Origin: Bimuria novae-zelandiae CBS 107.79
Taxonomy: Eukaryota; Ascomycota; Dothideomycetes; Pleosporales; Didymosphaeriaceae
Assembly: GCA_010015655.1 (NCBI GenBank)
Contig: ML976690.1
Span: 491,503-555,502, forward strand
Direction: 5' to 3'
DNA length: 64,000 nucleotides
This document shows positions 54,833-64,000 of this stretch, in pieces. Within the stretch, counting starts at the first letter, position 1. Each line of letters begins with the position of its first letter. The position numbers and the translations under genes were made by a program. Below the pieces are notes generated by a model. It was not told the origin of the DNA. It was given only the letters and a program-made list of their open reading frames with translations, and ran no database searches.

Positions 54833-55265
54833 TTAGTTCTGGCCGAGAGCCTGGGCCCGCTCGTCTTCGATCTTCTGGTAGTATGCGTCGCGGTGGCGGA
54901 CAGCGGGGACGTGGTAGCCTTCAAATATGAGTCAATGAGCGTTTTGACGATAAAGACAGCTTCGCGGCGCGTGTTGTTCGCTCTTCACTCACGTACCGTA
55001 CCACCAGCCGTAGCCGGTAGCTACTCCGAGGCCTGCCCTAGCTGTCAGTAAAGGTCTGTATGAGGTCGGCCCGAGGCATAAGAGCTCGAAGAAGCTTGCG
55101 CAGAGGTTCCCTGAGGTAACGCACCGAGGGCAACGGAGAGGTCGAGCACAATGGTTCGGCGGAGCATCTACATAGGCAGACGTTAGCTTCCAGTCACAGG
55201 GGTGTCTAGGAGGCGCGCGGGCGCCCAATGGCATGACATACGCCGGTAATCGGTTTGATGGCCAT
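54833..55265 (-). CDS. COX9: Cytochrome c oxidase subunit 9 / VIIa, four exons
   Basis: Exons 55,242-55,265, 55,125-55,167, 54,997-55,041 and 54,833-54,918 give 65 residues: MAIKPITG, then MLRRTIVLDLSVAL, then ARAGLGVATGYGWWY, then GYHVPAVRHRDAYYQKIEDE to QALGQN. All introns have GT/AG (GTATGT..TAG, GTGCGT..CAG, GTACGT..AAG) and the phases agree. The product matches the small fungal COX7A family (yeast Cox9): a short matrix start with PITG, an (R)R...D motif, one membrane helix with an aromatic WW, then a charged tail facing the intermembrane side. It is a nuclear-encoded subunit of respiratory complex IV in the inner mitochondrial membrane. The first exon is only 24 bp, so simple gene finders would miss the gene. 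Confidence 0.87.
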
Positions 55266-55663
55266 GGCGGAGGCGGTTTGGAGTGAGTGGAGAGGGCGGT
55301 GGTGCGGTTGTTGGGGTGGGTGGAGCTTGGTGAAGGACGTTGGAGCTGGTTTGACGTGCATACCCGTGGTGGACTGACCGGATCTTAGTTTCGCCGAATC
55401 GAGCTGGTGGCCCGTGCACTGCGGCTCGCGCTGCGGCAGCTCGACGACAAAGACACCCACTTTCACCAGCGCCCAAATCAAGGCGACAGCGGACAGTCGA
55501 CACTCCACCCAGCTTCACATTATCAATCTCAATATAAACACCACACGCGCAGAAACGTCTGACAAAGCGACCGCACGCGACCGCCTCCCACTTTTGCTAT
55601 AAATCCTCGCACACGCCCGCACACGTCCCAGCATCACGTGCGCCCCGCGACAGTTATACGCTT
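55266..55663. promoter_or_regulatory. Divergent promoter region of COX9 and TAF8
   Basis: 398 bp separate the two start codons, on opposite strands. The frames seen here have no recognisable content. I see no clear TATA box near either start. Confidence 0.5.
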
Positions 55664-56934
55664 ATGCCCGGACTTCTTTCACCCTTGAGTGCCTCAGGTA
55701 CCGGCACGATGGCAGGCATGAAGCGCCCGTACGAGGACGTGTCGGTGCCGACGTACGGAGAACCCCACGCGAAGAAGCGCAAAGTCACACACCAGCTCCT
55801 CCACAGACAGCCCAATGCGAACCTCGTCGAACCGCTAGGAGGAGGATTTGGTGCGGCAGACGACCAAGAATTCATCGACACGCAGCTGCGACGCGCCATC
55901 GCGATCCAATGCAAAGGCGTCGGCTTCACGAGTGCCCGGCCGGACGCCGTGGAGTCCATGGCCAGCTTGGTGCACGAATGTATGGCTCTGCCTATGCTGC
56001 TTCTAGCCGCGCATTGCTAGCTTTGTGTATCGCGGGTCGCTAACGCAACATAGACATGACCAAGTTCACAGACAACATCCGCCAGTCCATGGCCAGCGCC
56101 CGCAGGACCGAACCCCTACCGCACGACTACATCTACGCTCTGAATTGCGCCGGAATCACAGGCTCAGGAACGCTCGAACCACATCTCGACACCGGCGACT
56201 TCCCGCCCTCATTATTACAGTCAACATGTCCGCCTCCCGCAGCAGCAGACCCCCCGCCGCCTGAGCTTGAGGGCATGCTCGGCCCCGAGCTGTCCGGAAA
56301 AGCAGACAAGGAGAGCAGAAAGTACATACCTGCACACTTCCCCGCATTTCCGCCGAAGCACACATGGAAGTCGACCCCAGTCTACGCCAAGCGCGAGGTG
56401 GACCCGCACGCGATCCGAGAAAAGGCCGCAAAAGAGGGAATCGAAGCCGAGAAGAGCTTGCGAAGGCTGATGGAGAAGAAGAAGGAAGGCGAGCGCGTGA
56501 AGAAAGCGCGGCGCGCGCAGCCGAAACGAAGCCCTGTCGCGGTGAAGCGCGAGATGCTATGGAAGACAGCGTTGAAAGAAGCCTTGGAGGAAGAGGATGC
56601 GGAGGAGGCCGAGAAGCTGCGTGGAGCGAGAGAGAGACTTGCAGAAGATTATGCTACTGACGCTGATCTTGACCTGATCGACGAAGAGAGAGAGCGCGAA
56701 GCTGCGGCCGCGAGGGCGAAGGAAGAAGATTTCAAGAAGGCCCAGAGAGAGTGGGCCCAGAAAGAGGCAGACGCTAAGAAGAAAGGAAAGGCGTTCATTG
56801 TCCCTACCCGAGCAGAGTGGGAGGAGGAATGGAGTAAACGGAACACAAGGGACCAGCAAATGGAGCGCCGCATGGAACAGCGCGTTACCGTCAACTACGG
56901 CCGCAGGTATTGGAGACGGTGTGCGCAAGGTTGA
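55664..56934 (+). CDS. TAF8: TFIID subunit TAF8, two exons
   Basis: Exons 55,664-55,979 and 56,054-56,934, with an intron of 74 bp (GTATGG...ACATAG) that joins VHE to YMTKFTDNIRQSM through a split Tyr codon; total 398 residues. The N-terminal histone-fold (Bromo_TP-type) runs from FIDTQLRRAIAIQCKGVGFT through RPDAVESMASLVHEYMTKFT (about 70-120). The TAF8 C-terminal domain follows: DYIYALNCAGITGSGTLEPH, PELEGMLGPEL and YIPAHFPAFPPKHTWKSTPV with the KREVDPHAIREKAA motif. The last third is a long, charged coiled coil (EEEDAEEAEKLRGARERL). In TFIID this subunit pairs with TAF10 and helps nuclear assembly of the complex. The extreme C-terminus (YWRRCAQG) could hide a further intron, as CAGGTATT there resembles a donor. 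Confidence 0.85.
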
Positions 56935-57513
56935 GTGTCTCCAGCCCAGGCTATTCTGTTGCGCAGAGTCGCTGCCTTTTGTCCAGTGTGTCTGAAGCAT
57001 TTCAGCGAGGCGTTTTGGGTACGAAATCTGCATTTTGGCCGGGCAGGATTGAGCATTTCACCGGCGTCTTGTCTTTGCCTACTTTCACGAGGCAGTTGTA
57101 TTATACTTTGATGCCGTGCCGCTCATGATGACAGCGGCTTTTCGGGACAAACCGATCAGCGAGCATTTGCGGATACCACAAGTGTGCAAATGAATTCATA
57201 TCGTACATTGCTCCAGCTGTTGGTATGTGGTACATTGAAAGTGACCCACGGTTGCGATGTAGCTTACTGTCCTGGTAGCGACCTCGCGCATCTGACATGT
57301 CTCTCGCGTCAAGGTTGAAGTGGGCCATAGGCCTGAGTTTGTAACTGGAAAAGGTAATAAGTAACCCCAGGATAGCCAATACAATAGCTGAATATCTATT
57401 ACTAACATACTTTTGTATGGCCAGCTTTCAGCTTTACGCGAGAGCCATGGTTGCGGTGTAGCTTACTTTCTGGTAGCGACATCGCACATCTGCCATACTA
57501 CCCATCCGGGCAC
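56935..57513. other. Convergent intergenic region with a direct repeat
   Basis: Lies between the 3' ends of TAF8 and SOM1. No gene is recognised; the direct repeat is listed separately. Confidence 0.45.
57247..57494 (-). repeat. Pair of 50-bp direct repeats
   Basis: ACGGTTGCGATGTAGCTTAC at 57,248 recurs as ATGGTTGCGGTGTAGCTTAC at 57,447, and each continues with TGGTAGCGAC-TCGC-CATCTG. About 88% identical over 50 bp and separated by about 150 bp. Origin unknown. Confidence 0.65.
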
Positions 57514-57884
57514 TCACACACCCCGCTCCCTCGCCTCCGACCCCTCCCAAGCCGTAGTTTCCACATGTAACCCATCCTGACACCTATCCCCGCGTCAGCA
57601 TACAAACATCTAAACGCCAAGACCACCCGCCGAAAGCGGAAGTCACGACCATCACACCCCATTATCGCTACTTACACACGAAACAGTCGCACCACAGGCT
57701 CGCATATTATGAGCGGCTTAGTACCCTTCGTCTCCTGAGAAATATTGCACTTGTACTGCACCATCTCCTTCAGCGCGCAGTCTCTGAGATCCTTGATCGG
57801 CGGTTTTCGCGGCTTGCCGTTTGCGAGGGTGTTTATTTCTGTGGGGAGCGCGAAGACCGGGTATATTGGCGTTGGAGGTGCCAT
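57514..57884 (-). CDS. SOM1: SOM1-like mitochondrial inner-membrane-peptidase factor, two exons
   Basis: Exons 57,676-57,884 and 57,514-57,583 with an intron of 92 bp (GTAAGT...GATAG), 92 residues. The product starts MAPPTPIYPV and contains KDLRDCALKEMVQYKCNI and CEPVVRLFRVCQDGLHVETT, then AWEGSEARERGV. The conserved VRLFR-C and ETTAWEG words are those of the fungal Som1 family (PF11093), which supports the inner-membrane peptidase Imp1. The spacing C-x9-C ... C-x9-C is visible; the last cysteine is encoded only after splicing, which supports the intron. Reading without the splice would end at LFRV. It shares a 76-bp gap with the XRCC2-like gene on the other strand. Confidence 0.82.
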
Positions 57885-57960
57885 TGCGCAGAATACAAGG
57901 GAAGAGAAGCTGGGTAGAGAGGGTGTTCGATGAAGAGCAGGGTTGGTGTGAGGTGCGAGG
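57885..57960. promoter_or_regulatory. 76-bp divergent promoter, SOM1 / XRCC2-like
   Basis: The two start codons (57,884 minus and 57,961 plus) leave only 76 bp, so the 5' UTRs probably overlap the opposite gene or are very short. Confidence 0.55.
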
Positions 57961-59159
57961 ATGGCGGATGCGGGTGGGGCGGAGAGATTGGGTGCGAGGC
58001 TGTTGGGTGAGGTCGAGGAGTGTGCGCTGAGCGAGGTAGGAACGACTTCTTACGAGATTTTTATACAACACGCGTTAATGAGACGTAGATTCTGAGCAGC
58101 TTGCGAACGCTCGTTCTTCCGGAGGCGAGGCGCAGTGTTTTTGGGATTCTAGAGCTGGATGGGTTACTCCCGTCTCTTCCTGCGCCGGTACAACACCCGG
58201 TACAGCAGCATCAACGCTCGGATGACGATACATGGGATCCAAACACAAACCTTCAAGCTCCCGCCATCCAACCTTACGCCGTACACAAAGAAGAAAAGAG
58301 AGGTATCCACGTCCTGGAACTGGTATCACCGCCTTGCACCCACCACCCCTCACCGGCAGGCAAAACCTCCCTCCTACACCTCATTATCACGCATGCTATC
58401 CTCCCCGCCTCCCTCTCCTGCGTACCCCTCTCTAGTCAAAACGCCGCCGTCATCCTCTTCGATCCCCTACACCGCTTCTCCGTCCCGTTCCTCGCCCGCA
58501 CGCTCTTCGCACACCTCACCTCCGCCCTCACCACCGCAGGGCAAGACCTCACCTCGCCAACACTCAAAAACGAGGTAACGCACTGCGTAAAAACCGCGCT
58601 CGCCCACGTCCACATTTTCCGCCCCTCGTCCTGGGCCGCCCTACTCGCCACCCTCCGCAGTCTAGAAACGTACCTCTTCGACGGCACGCGACATACCTCA
58701 TCGCACCGCGCCATCCGCTCCCTCGTCCTCGACGACATCGACGCGTTCATCCCGTCTATCCGCAGCACGTCCTCCGCCATCCCATCCGGCGCAGGAGCGA
58801 ACCCGCTCACCGCAGCATCCACACAGCTCACATTCCACGTCGAGAAACTAGCAACACTTCTGTCCTGCGCGGTGGTCACGACGAGTCGTTCTCCCAGCGC
58901 GAACGCGTTCCATGCGCTGCTTCCGATGAGCTGGCCGGCGGGGATGCAGGTCACGCGGGTGGCGGTGCGGCGGGTGGAGGTGTTGAAGTTTGCGCCTTGG
59001 GTGAGTGTGGAAGAAGCGGAAGGGGAGCGCGGGCAGAGGTGGGAGGTTGTGAGCAGGGGACGGTTTGAAGCGTGGAAGGTTGGGGTGGGGAGGGAGGGGG
59101 AGGGGTTTGTGTTTAGGGTGGGTGACGGGGTGAGGATTGAGAGGGAGGGTGGTGGGTGA
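57961..59159 (+). CDS. XRCC2-like RAD51 paralogue, two exons
   Basis: Exon 1 is 57,961-58,035 (MADAGGAERLGARLLGEVEE ...), intron 58,036-58,088 (53 bp, GTAGGA...CGTAG), exon 2 58,089-59,159; 381 residues. The second exon alone has no ATG before its middle, which makes the first exon necessary. Motifs: FGILELDGLLPSL (a RecA-family N-terminal block), LELVSP...HPSPAGKTSLLH at the Walker A position, IFRPSSWAALLATLRSLETYLF (XRCC2-typical), and SLVLDDIDAFIPSI as Walker B. The Walker A lacks the leading Gly and central Gly of GxxxxGKT (it has H-P-S-P-A-GKT). Homologues help RAD51 load during homologous recombination in the nucleus. Similarity is by motifs; another RAD51 paralogue cannot be excluded. 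Confidence 0.78.
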
Positions 59160-59538
59160 AGGATAGGTGTACGCTGAGATAGGAAGGGTGATGGGTTTCT
59201 AGGGCGTGTTGGAAATGGAGGGTTGAGATGGGGTGACACCCAGATATGCGGTGTTGCGACGTAACCGCTGCACCTGAAGCGCTCTGGATGGATTTTGACG
59301 TACTTTTCCATTGCGGAATTGTTATGGTACAGAAGGAATACACGTCCTCTTTCCAGCTCTTTTAAAATGCGTACAAATGCAGGTCCTTATCGTAGACTAA
59401 GTATCGTACAGAATTCCTCTTTATACAATGCCGCCCGATGTACATCACGTCTTCTTCAGTTTCCGCTGTCTCGGGCCCTTCACCAATTGCCGTCGCCCTA
59501 GCACTCGTGAAGCGCGTCTCAGCACCACTCCGCCACAC
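59160..59538. other. Convergent 3' intergenic region
   Basis: Lies between the stop codons of the XRCC2-like gene and mL58. No gene or repeat is seen. Confidence 0.5.
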
Positions 59539-60201
59539 CTATGCATCCCGTCCCCAAAGTTCCTTCCTCCTCTCCCTCTCATGCCTCGCCTCCCTCCTCC
59601 TCGTCCCCCACTTACTCCTCGCCCTCTCATGCTCCTGGCTCACCTTCTCCGCCTTCGCCTCATTCTTCGCAACCAGCCCCACGAAAAACTGACTGCACCC
59701 AAACTTCTCCGCGAGCCTCACTCTCGTCCACCGCACTGGATCCTCCGTGCGCAACCGCTGAATCTCCTTGATCTCCACGTCGGTAAGATGGTACTTTTTC
59801 TCGTAGGGCGTGCGGACCGCAGGCGGGAGCGCCGCCGACGGCTTCGGCGGCAGAAACGACAGGGTGGATAGCGGCGTGCCGGGCGCGGTGACAGGCGAGG
59901 TCTGCGTGCGATGTGCGGCCTGGGTGGACGTGGACAGGAAAGATGCGTACAGCGCTCTTCTGCTGTCGTTTTGCGGGAGGAACTTCAGCGGGGTGTGGTA
60001 TGCGCTGGGGGCACTCGAGGGAGGGTTGAAGATCAGGGTCGGCTCTGGTCGGTTTGGCGTGTACAAGGGAGCTTGCTGGACGGTGAGCAGCTTCTTGTGT
60101 CGGCGCGTTGTCGATTCATGGCGGCATTGGATGCGTGGGAGGAGCGAGGAGGGTTGTCGGGGATTTGTGCATATCCGCACGGCGGATTTACATGTCGACA
60201 T
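59539..60201 (-). CDS. MRPL20: Mitochondrial large-subunit ribosomal protein mL58 (MRPL20 family)
   Basis: 220 residues in one exon, starting at ATG 60,201 (MSTCKSAVRICTNPRQPSSL), which gives an Arg/Ser-rich mitochondrial targeting leader up to about residue 30. An upstream in-frame ATG at 60,324 would add 41 residues without targeting character, so the later one is preferred. The conserved core is KYHLTDVEIKEIQRLRTEDP then VRWTRVRLAEKFGCSQFFVG, followed by a basic C-terminal helix (ARSKWGTRRREARHERERRK). This core is diagnostic for fungal MRP-L20, a mitochondria-specific subunit of the large ribosomal particle. Confidence 0.87.
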   Translation of the reverse strand: MSTCKSAVRICTNPRQPSSLLPRIQCRHESTTRRHKKLLTVQQAPLYTPNRPEPTLIFNPPSSAPSAYHTPLKFLPQNDSRRALYASFLSTSTQAAHRTQTSPVTAPGTPLSTLSFLPPKPSAALPPAVRTPYEKKYHLTDVEIKEIQRLRTEDPVRWTRVRLAEKFGCSQFFVGLVAKNEAKAEKVSQEHERARSKWGTRRREARHERERRKELWGRDA

Positions 60202-60719
60202 TATAGAGCGAAGGAGCGGATGGTGTTCCCCCAATGGATGGGATGGCTGCGCGTGCGTGAAGGGGTGGAAAGATTTAGTCGGGGGTGGTTGTTCCGGCCG
60301 CCACGCGGTGATTGGCCCGTGCAACTATGGGAGCCCAAACTACCGATTTGGTAGTTGTGTGCTTGCCATCAATCATAGTAAGTGACTGCACTTTAGCCGC
60401 CGCGCACAGACCAGTTCCGTGAACATTCACTAGTAGATCCATAGATGGTTGACGATAGCTTCCGGTCGCTGAACTAAAAGGCATATCAGTCGATCGAGTG
60501 CGTGAGTTTAAATGGTATTTCGTCGGTTTCATAATACATTCCCGGGTAGTGCATGTTCAAGATCTTCAGCATGGTAGGAATATCTGTCCCTATACATCTC
60601 TTCTCTCACGCTACGTCAAGACCTCAGGGGCATGGATTGTGGGTATATATTTTGATTCGACGCTTGAATTATATATCCTGGGCCAACACAGGGTATTCAC
60701 ATACGATGCTTTCCACCAC
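60202..60719. other. Intergenic region between mL58 and the dipeptidase gene
   Basis: No gene is recognised. A 7-bp perfect inverted repeat (AACTACC-GATTT-GGTAGTT, about 60,337-60,355) is present; it is short and could be chance. The left side is the mL58 promoter. Confidence 0.4.
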
Positions 60720-62557
60720 CTAGCTGCGCTTCAACTCGCCTGCGACATAGTGCAGGTAGGCGCCTAGAAGCTTGGTACCCTCAATGTAGTTCCGCTTGTC
60801 AAGCTTCTCATTGATCGAGTGTGCGGCATCAGTTGAACTGCCCATGGGTAGTAGCAGGACGTTCTTGCCAAGCTCTTCCTGAAAGGTAAGGGTGACCGGG
60901 ATACTGCCACCTTCCCTGGTCATATCGGGCTTGACACCGTACACGCGCTCAACAGCCTTCGCTGCGGCGGTGTAGTTGGGGTGATTCGGGTCCTCGACCC
61001 ACCACTTTCCACAGTGGACAACGTGAAACTTGAACTTGTTCTTGGAGTTAAGCTTCTTGAACTCTGCGTTGACGTGCTTCTCGACGAGCTGTGTGACCGC
61101 GTCGATCTCCATATTGGGTACGGTGCGGATGGAGAACTTGCCAATAACCTTTGCAGGAATAACAGTCTTCGCACCAGGGGTGTAGAACGCGCCCTCGATG
61201 CCGTGAAGGGAGAGCGAGGGGTAGCGCATCTTGTGCTTGAGCGAGTCCTCCTTGTTGTCGTAGATGGAGACGGTGCTACCGAGAGACTCGTGGAGGTCGT
61301 CCATGGTGAATGCGATGGGAGGATACAGGGCGGATTCCTCCTCAGTGAGAGGTGCCACGAGGTCATCGAGGCCTTGAATAAGGATCTTGCCGTCGGGGTC
61401 GACAAGTGAGTTCATGATGCGAACCAAGTCGGTCATTGGCTCGTGAGTCATGCCACCGTATACACCAGAGTGCAGGTCCTGCCCTGGTCCCGAGATCTCA
61501 ATGGCGTAGTAGTTGCAGCCACGAACGCCGTACGTGAGGCAGGGCTTTTCAGTGCCTAGCCAGTAGTTGTCGGAGATGCAGACCACATCAGCGTCTTTGA
61601 AGAACTTCTTCGCCTCTGCACGGATCGTGTCATCCAGTCCCTCTGAACCGTTCTCCTCCATGCCCTCGAAGCACATGATCAAGTTGACCGGGAGCTCCAC
61701 GCCTGCCTTCTGATGCGCCTCAATCGCGTTCAGCCAACCCAGCACAGGGCCCTTGTCATCGGTAGCACCACGGCCGTACATGCGGTCCTTCTCGTCGATG
61801 CTCAGCGTGAACGGGTCTGTCGCCCAGCCGTCAGACTTTTGTGCGGGTTGTACATCGTAGTGACCGTAGATGAGGACGTTGGGCTTCTTAGGGTCGTCGC
61901 CGTAGCGGCCCAGCAGGCAGGGAGGGAGGTCGAGGTGTTCACGGCCGGGCTGCTTTCCGAGCTCGCGAAGCTCGACAGTGCCACCGAGGGCCTTGATTTG
62001 GTCGGCCAGCCAGTGACCCATCTGTGCATGAGTTAGCATCGTATTGCGATAGTCTTATCACTTGCGCAGGCAAACTCAGTCCATGTGTCACCTCAGCATA
62101 TATAATGGAATGCTGAAAGGATGAGGGCTGGATAGTCCAGCGTCGATTTCACGTCTTCGGCAACTGCAGTGCAAATTCTAGGGCAACACGATATCCAAAC
62201 CCAGACACTTACCTTTACAACATCCGGCCTCCTAGCATCCTCAGAGCTGATACTCGGGATGCCCACAGCCTCCCTCAGCCTCTCAATGAATACACCTTGA
62301 AGTGCATCCACCTGCTTGAAGTACGGGTCTAGGTGCGGCATCTTGTCGTACGGTTTGTATAGGTAGGGCCAGACAGGCTTGTCGGAACGTGTGGCAGCGG
62401 TAGAGGCGAATGTGCGTGAAGATGGGCGAAGCGGTCGTGCAGGTGCGGTTATCTGCGGTGGTAGAGGTAAAGAACGTAGAGCGAAAAGGGAAGGTGGAGG
62501 TGAATGCGGCCCTCCAGGCAGGAAAGTGCGAAGGAGGGGCACCATAAGGCGGGGCAT
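60720..62557 (-). CDS. DUG1: Dug1-type M20 metallodipeptidase (Cys-Gly dipeptidase) with N-terminal leader
   Basis: Exons 62,213-62,557 and 60,720-62,021 (548 residues), intron 191 bp (GTAAGT...GCTAAC...CACAG), joining PDVVK to MGHWLADQIKALGG. The catalytic pattern of the carnosinase/CNDP branch is complete: GHYDVQPAQ (His and Asp near 169 and 171), GRGATDDKGP (bridging Asp near 203), CFEGMEENGSEG (Glu pair near 234), SDNYW, and STDAAHSINE for the last zinc ligand. It would hydrolyse Cys-Gly and other dipeptides in glutathione turnover, as yeast Dug1 does. The first 72 residues (MPRLMVPLLRTFLPGG ... SSRTFASTAATRSDK) precede the usual start MPHLDPYFKQVD at 62,341 and look like a mitochondrial presequence, so two products are conceivable. 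Confidence 0.9.
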
Positions 62558-63113
62558 CGCGGCACACGCGCGTGGCAGAGCGACGCAACGTCAGCGAGCC
62601 GTTTGGCAGCACTTCAGACGGTGGCCCAAGCTCCTTCAGATCGCGTCGCCGTCTTTTGCGCTCCTTTCCAAGAGATAGTAAACTAGACCAAAAGTCACAC
62701 ATTTGATACTGAGATAGCTGCTTTTTCGCCTTCACATATCGTTGTTTGCGCCCAAGGATATGCTGGCGAGTGTCGCTCCGAACAGTCAATGCCTCTCAAT
62801 GAGCCCGTGGTACAGTTGCTTCACCGGCACCTCACCAGGCGATCGTTGCCTTCATAAGAGGGGAACATAACTGTCAATTTTTGTGACATGTTTTATAAAG
62901 AATCTGTTCCGATAAAGTGCCATTTCAAATGCCTCACCAAGGAGCGGAAAAATTTTGGGCGAGGTGCTGGCTCCACGTTGGCACAATTGTCAACAAACAA
63001 ATCCAGTCCAAATCCACCCGTTGACTTGATTTGATGTACCTTAACGGTGCTAGAGGACTTAATTAGGAGGTCTTAGTAGTAGTTTATACTTAATTTAGAA
63101 GTTAGATTTATAA
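62558..63113. other. Promoter side of the dipeptidase gene
   Basis: No gene is recognised. From about 63,050 the DNA becomes AT-rich and leads into the solo LTR. Confidence 0.45.
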
Positions 63114-63546
63114 TGTTAAGATCCCAAAGAGATAGCTAATCCCTAAGGGGCTAAGGTTGGTTCTCGGGCAGGAATACTGGTAGGACAGGAGAGGGTTGTA
63201 GTGATAGCTTGCGCTTGTCACTGGGGCGTTGGTATCAAAGGTGTGTATAGCACAATCAAATCAACAAGGTTGCTTATTCAGATCCAAACAATAGATTAAT
63301 AAACAGGTTGAACACGAATGCCGTAAGGGTATTTGTGTGGGTTTATATATTTGATCCTTTTCCTGCTATCCCATAATCCTGTGCCATCCTGGATGGTTAT
63401 GCCATCCGGGAGGGTTGTGCCATCCGGGATGGTATTCTTGGCGGGATGGTAGATCACGTGACCTCGGTAGTGCAGTCCCACCGATGGTTACCCCGCGGCT
63501 GCCCATCGTTGGTCCTCGACACTTGTAGGTCGCTCGGATCCTAACA
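63114..63546 (-). repeat. Solo LTR D, TSD TATAA
   Basis: 433 bp from TGTTAAGATCCC to GGATCCTAACA with TATAA directly on both sides (63,109-63,113; 63,547-63,551). It is the same subfamily as copy C, with the GCCATCC-GGAGGGTTGT repeat in U3, and shows few AT changes. It serves as the uninterrupted reference for copy C. Confidence 0.87.
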
Positions 63547-64000
63547 TATAAATGCTAAGTAAAATTATAGTGTTATATTATAGTTTAGTAGCTAATTATC
63601 CTATTTAGATATACTATATAGAGTTTTAATTACTATATTAGTAAAATTACTTTTAGTAACTATATTGTTGCTACTTATAAAACTAGCCTTTAGCTAGCTC
63701 TATATGTACTAAAAAGTAGCTAATAACTATAAGCTTATTTTGCGCTACTTTAGCTCTAATAAGTTACTAAGTTTATTAAATAAGCGCTTATACTCCGCGT
63801 TAAAGGCTAAAATACTTATTATATTAAGCGTAAACTACGCTAACGCTAAGTACTTATTACGTAACTTAAGTTAATAGTAGACTAAGTTATATTTTTAATT
63901 AAAGTTAGCGTAGTTTTAATATAGCCTATAAGCCTGCTAGCGCCTATACTTATTATTAGTTTCTTTATTAAAGTTACTTTTTATCTTAATAATCGCGTTA
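63547..64000. other. AT-rich RIP-type DNA
   Basis: No gene. Composition and dense TAG/TAA words match the decayed transposons on the left side of the window, so another repeat block begins here. Confidence 0.5.

Noticed and set aside
58101..59159. Start of the XRCC2-like gene at 58,101
   Set aside because: The codon there is TTG and an in-frame stop lies a few codons upstream; a spliced first exon at 57,961 gives an ATG and a family-like N-terminus.
58436..59311. 291-residue minus-strand open frame
   Set aside because: It is antisense to the XRCC2-like exon 2 and Pro/Thr/Ser-rich by codon reflection.
1..64000. tRNA or rRNA genes
   Set aside because: I looked for T-loop words of the GGTTCGAATCC type with a matching acceptor stem and found no convincing candidate; a covariance-model scan would be decisive.

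Overview
The window reads as nuclear DNA of a filamentous ascomycete (Pezizomycotina; a dothideomycete is my best guess from protein style, which is inference). The evidence is short introns with GT/AG borders and CTAAC/CTGAC-type branch sites, HET-domain genes, fungal-only families (DUF7704, mL58, SOM1), and long AT-rich stretches where transposon reading frames are riddled with TAG/TAA in place of expected TGG or CAG/CAA codons. That pattern is typical of repeat-induced point mutation (RIP).

Two compartments are visible. Bases 1 to about 35,000 are a repeat compartment: two decayed F-box-like gene relics (1.1-2.0 and 3.1-3.6 kb); an 8.1-kb piggyBac-like element (3,800-11,895) split by a complete Ty1/copia element with target duplication CCTCT (5,959-11,561, containing the only assembly gap); a 2.9-kb element with roughly 450-bp terminal inverted repeats that encloses an apparently intact HET-TPR gene (12,089-14,991); and a deep nest (15-35 kb) of copia remnants, a Fot1/pogo element with a Tc1-like element inside it, a second piggyBac-like element, a Ty3/gypsy remnant, and copies of one solo-LTR family with 5-bp target duplications.

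Bases 35,400-62,600 are an ordinary gene-rich compartment: a broken HET gene, an F-box/WD40 gene with three exons, a DUF7704 membrane protein, a MED15-like Mediator subunit, a broken NmrA-like gene, a four-exon COX9/COX7A gene, TAF8, SOM1, an XRCC2-like recombination gene, mitochondrial ribosomal protein mL58 and a Dug1-type M20 dipeptidase with a mitochondrial-looking leader. Another solo LTR (63,114-63,546) and AT-rich DNA start the next repeat block.

The housekeeping genes concern RNA polymerase II transcription (MED15, TAF8) and mitochondria (COX9, SOM1, mL58, possibly the dipeptidase). They show no sign of acting as an operon-like unit. SOM1 and the XRCC2-like gene share a 76-bp divergent promoter. 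The observation I would follow first is the HET-TPR gene sitting intact inside a TA-flanked inverted-repeat element, surrounded by RIP-decayed repeats.
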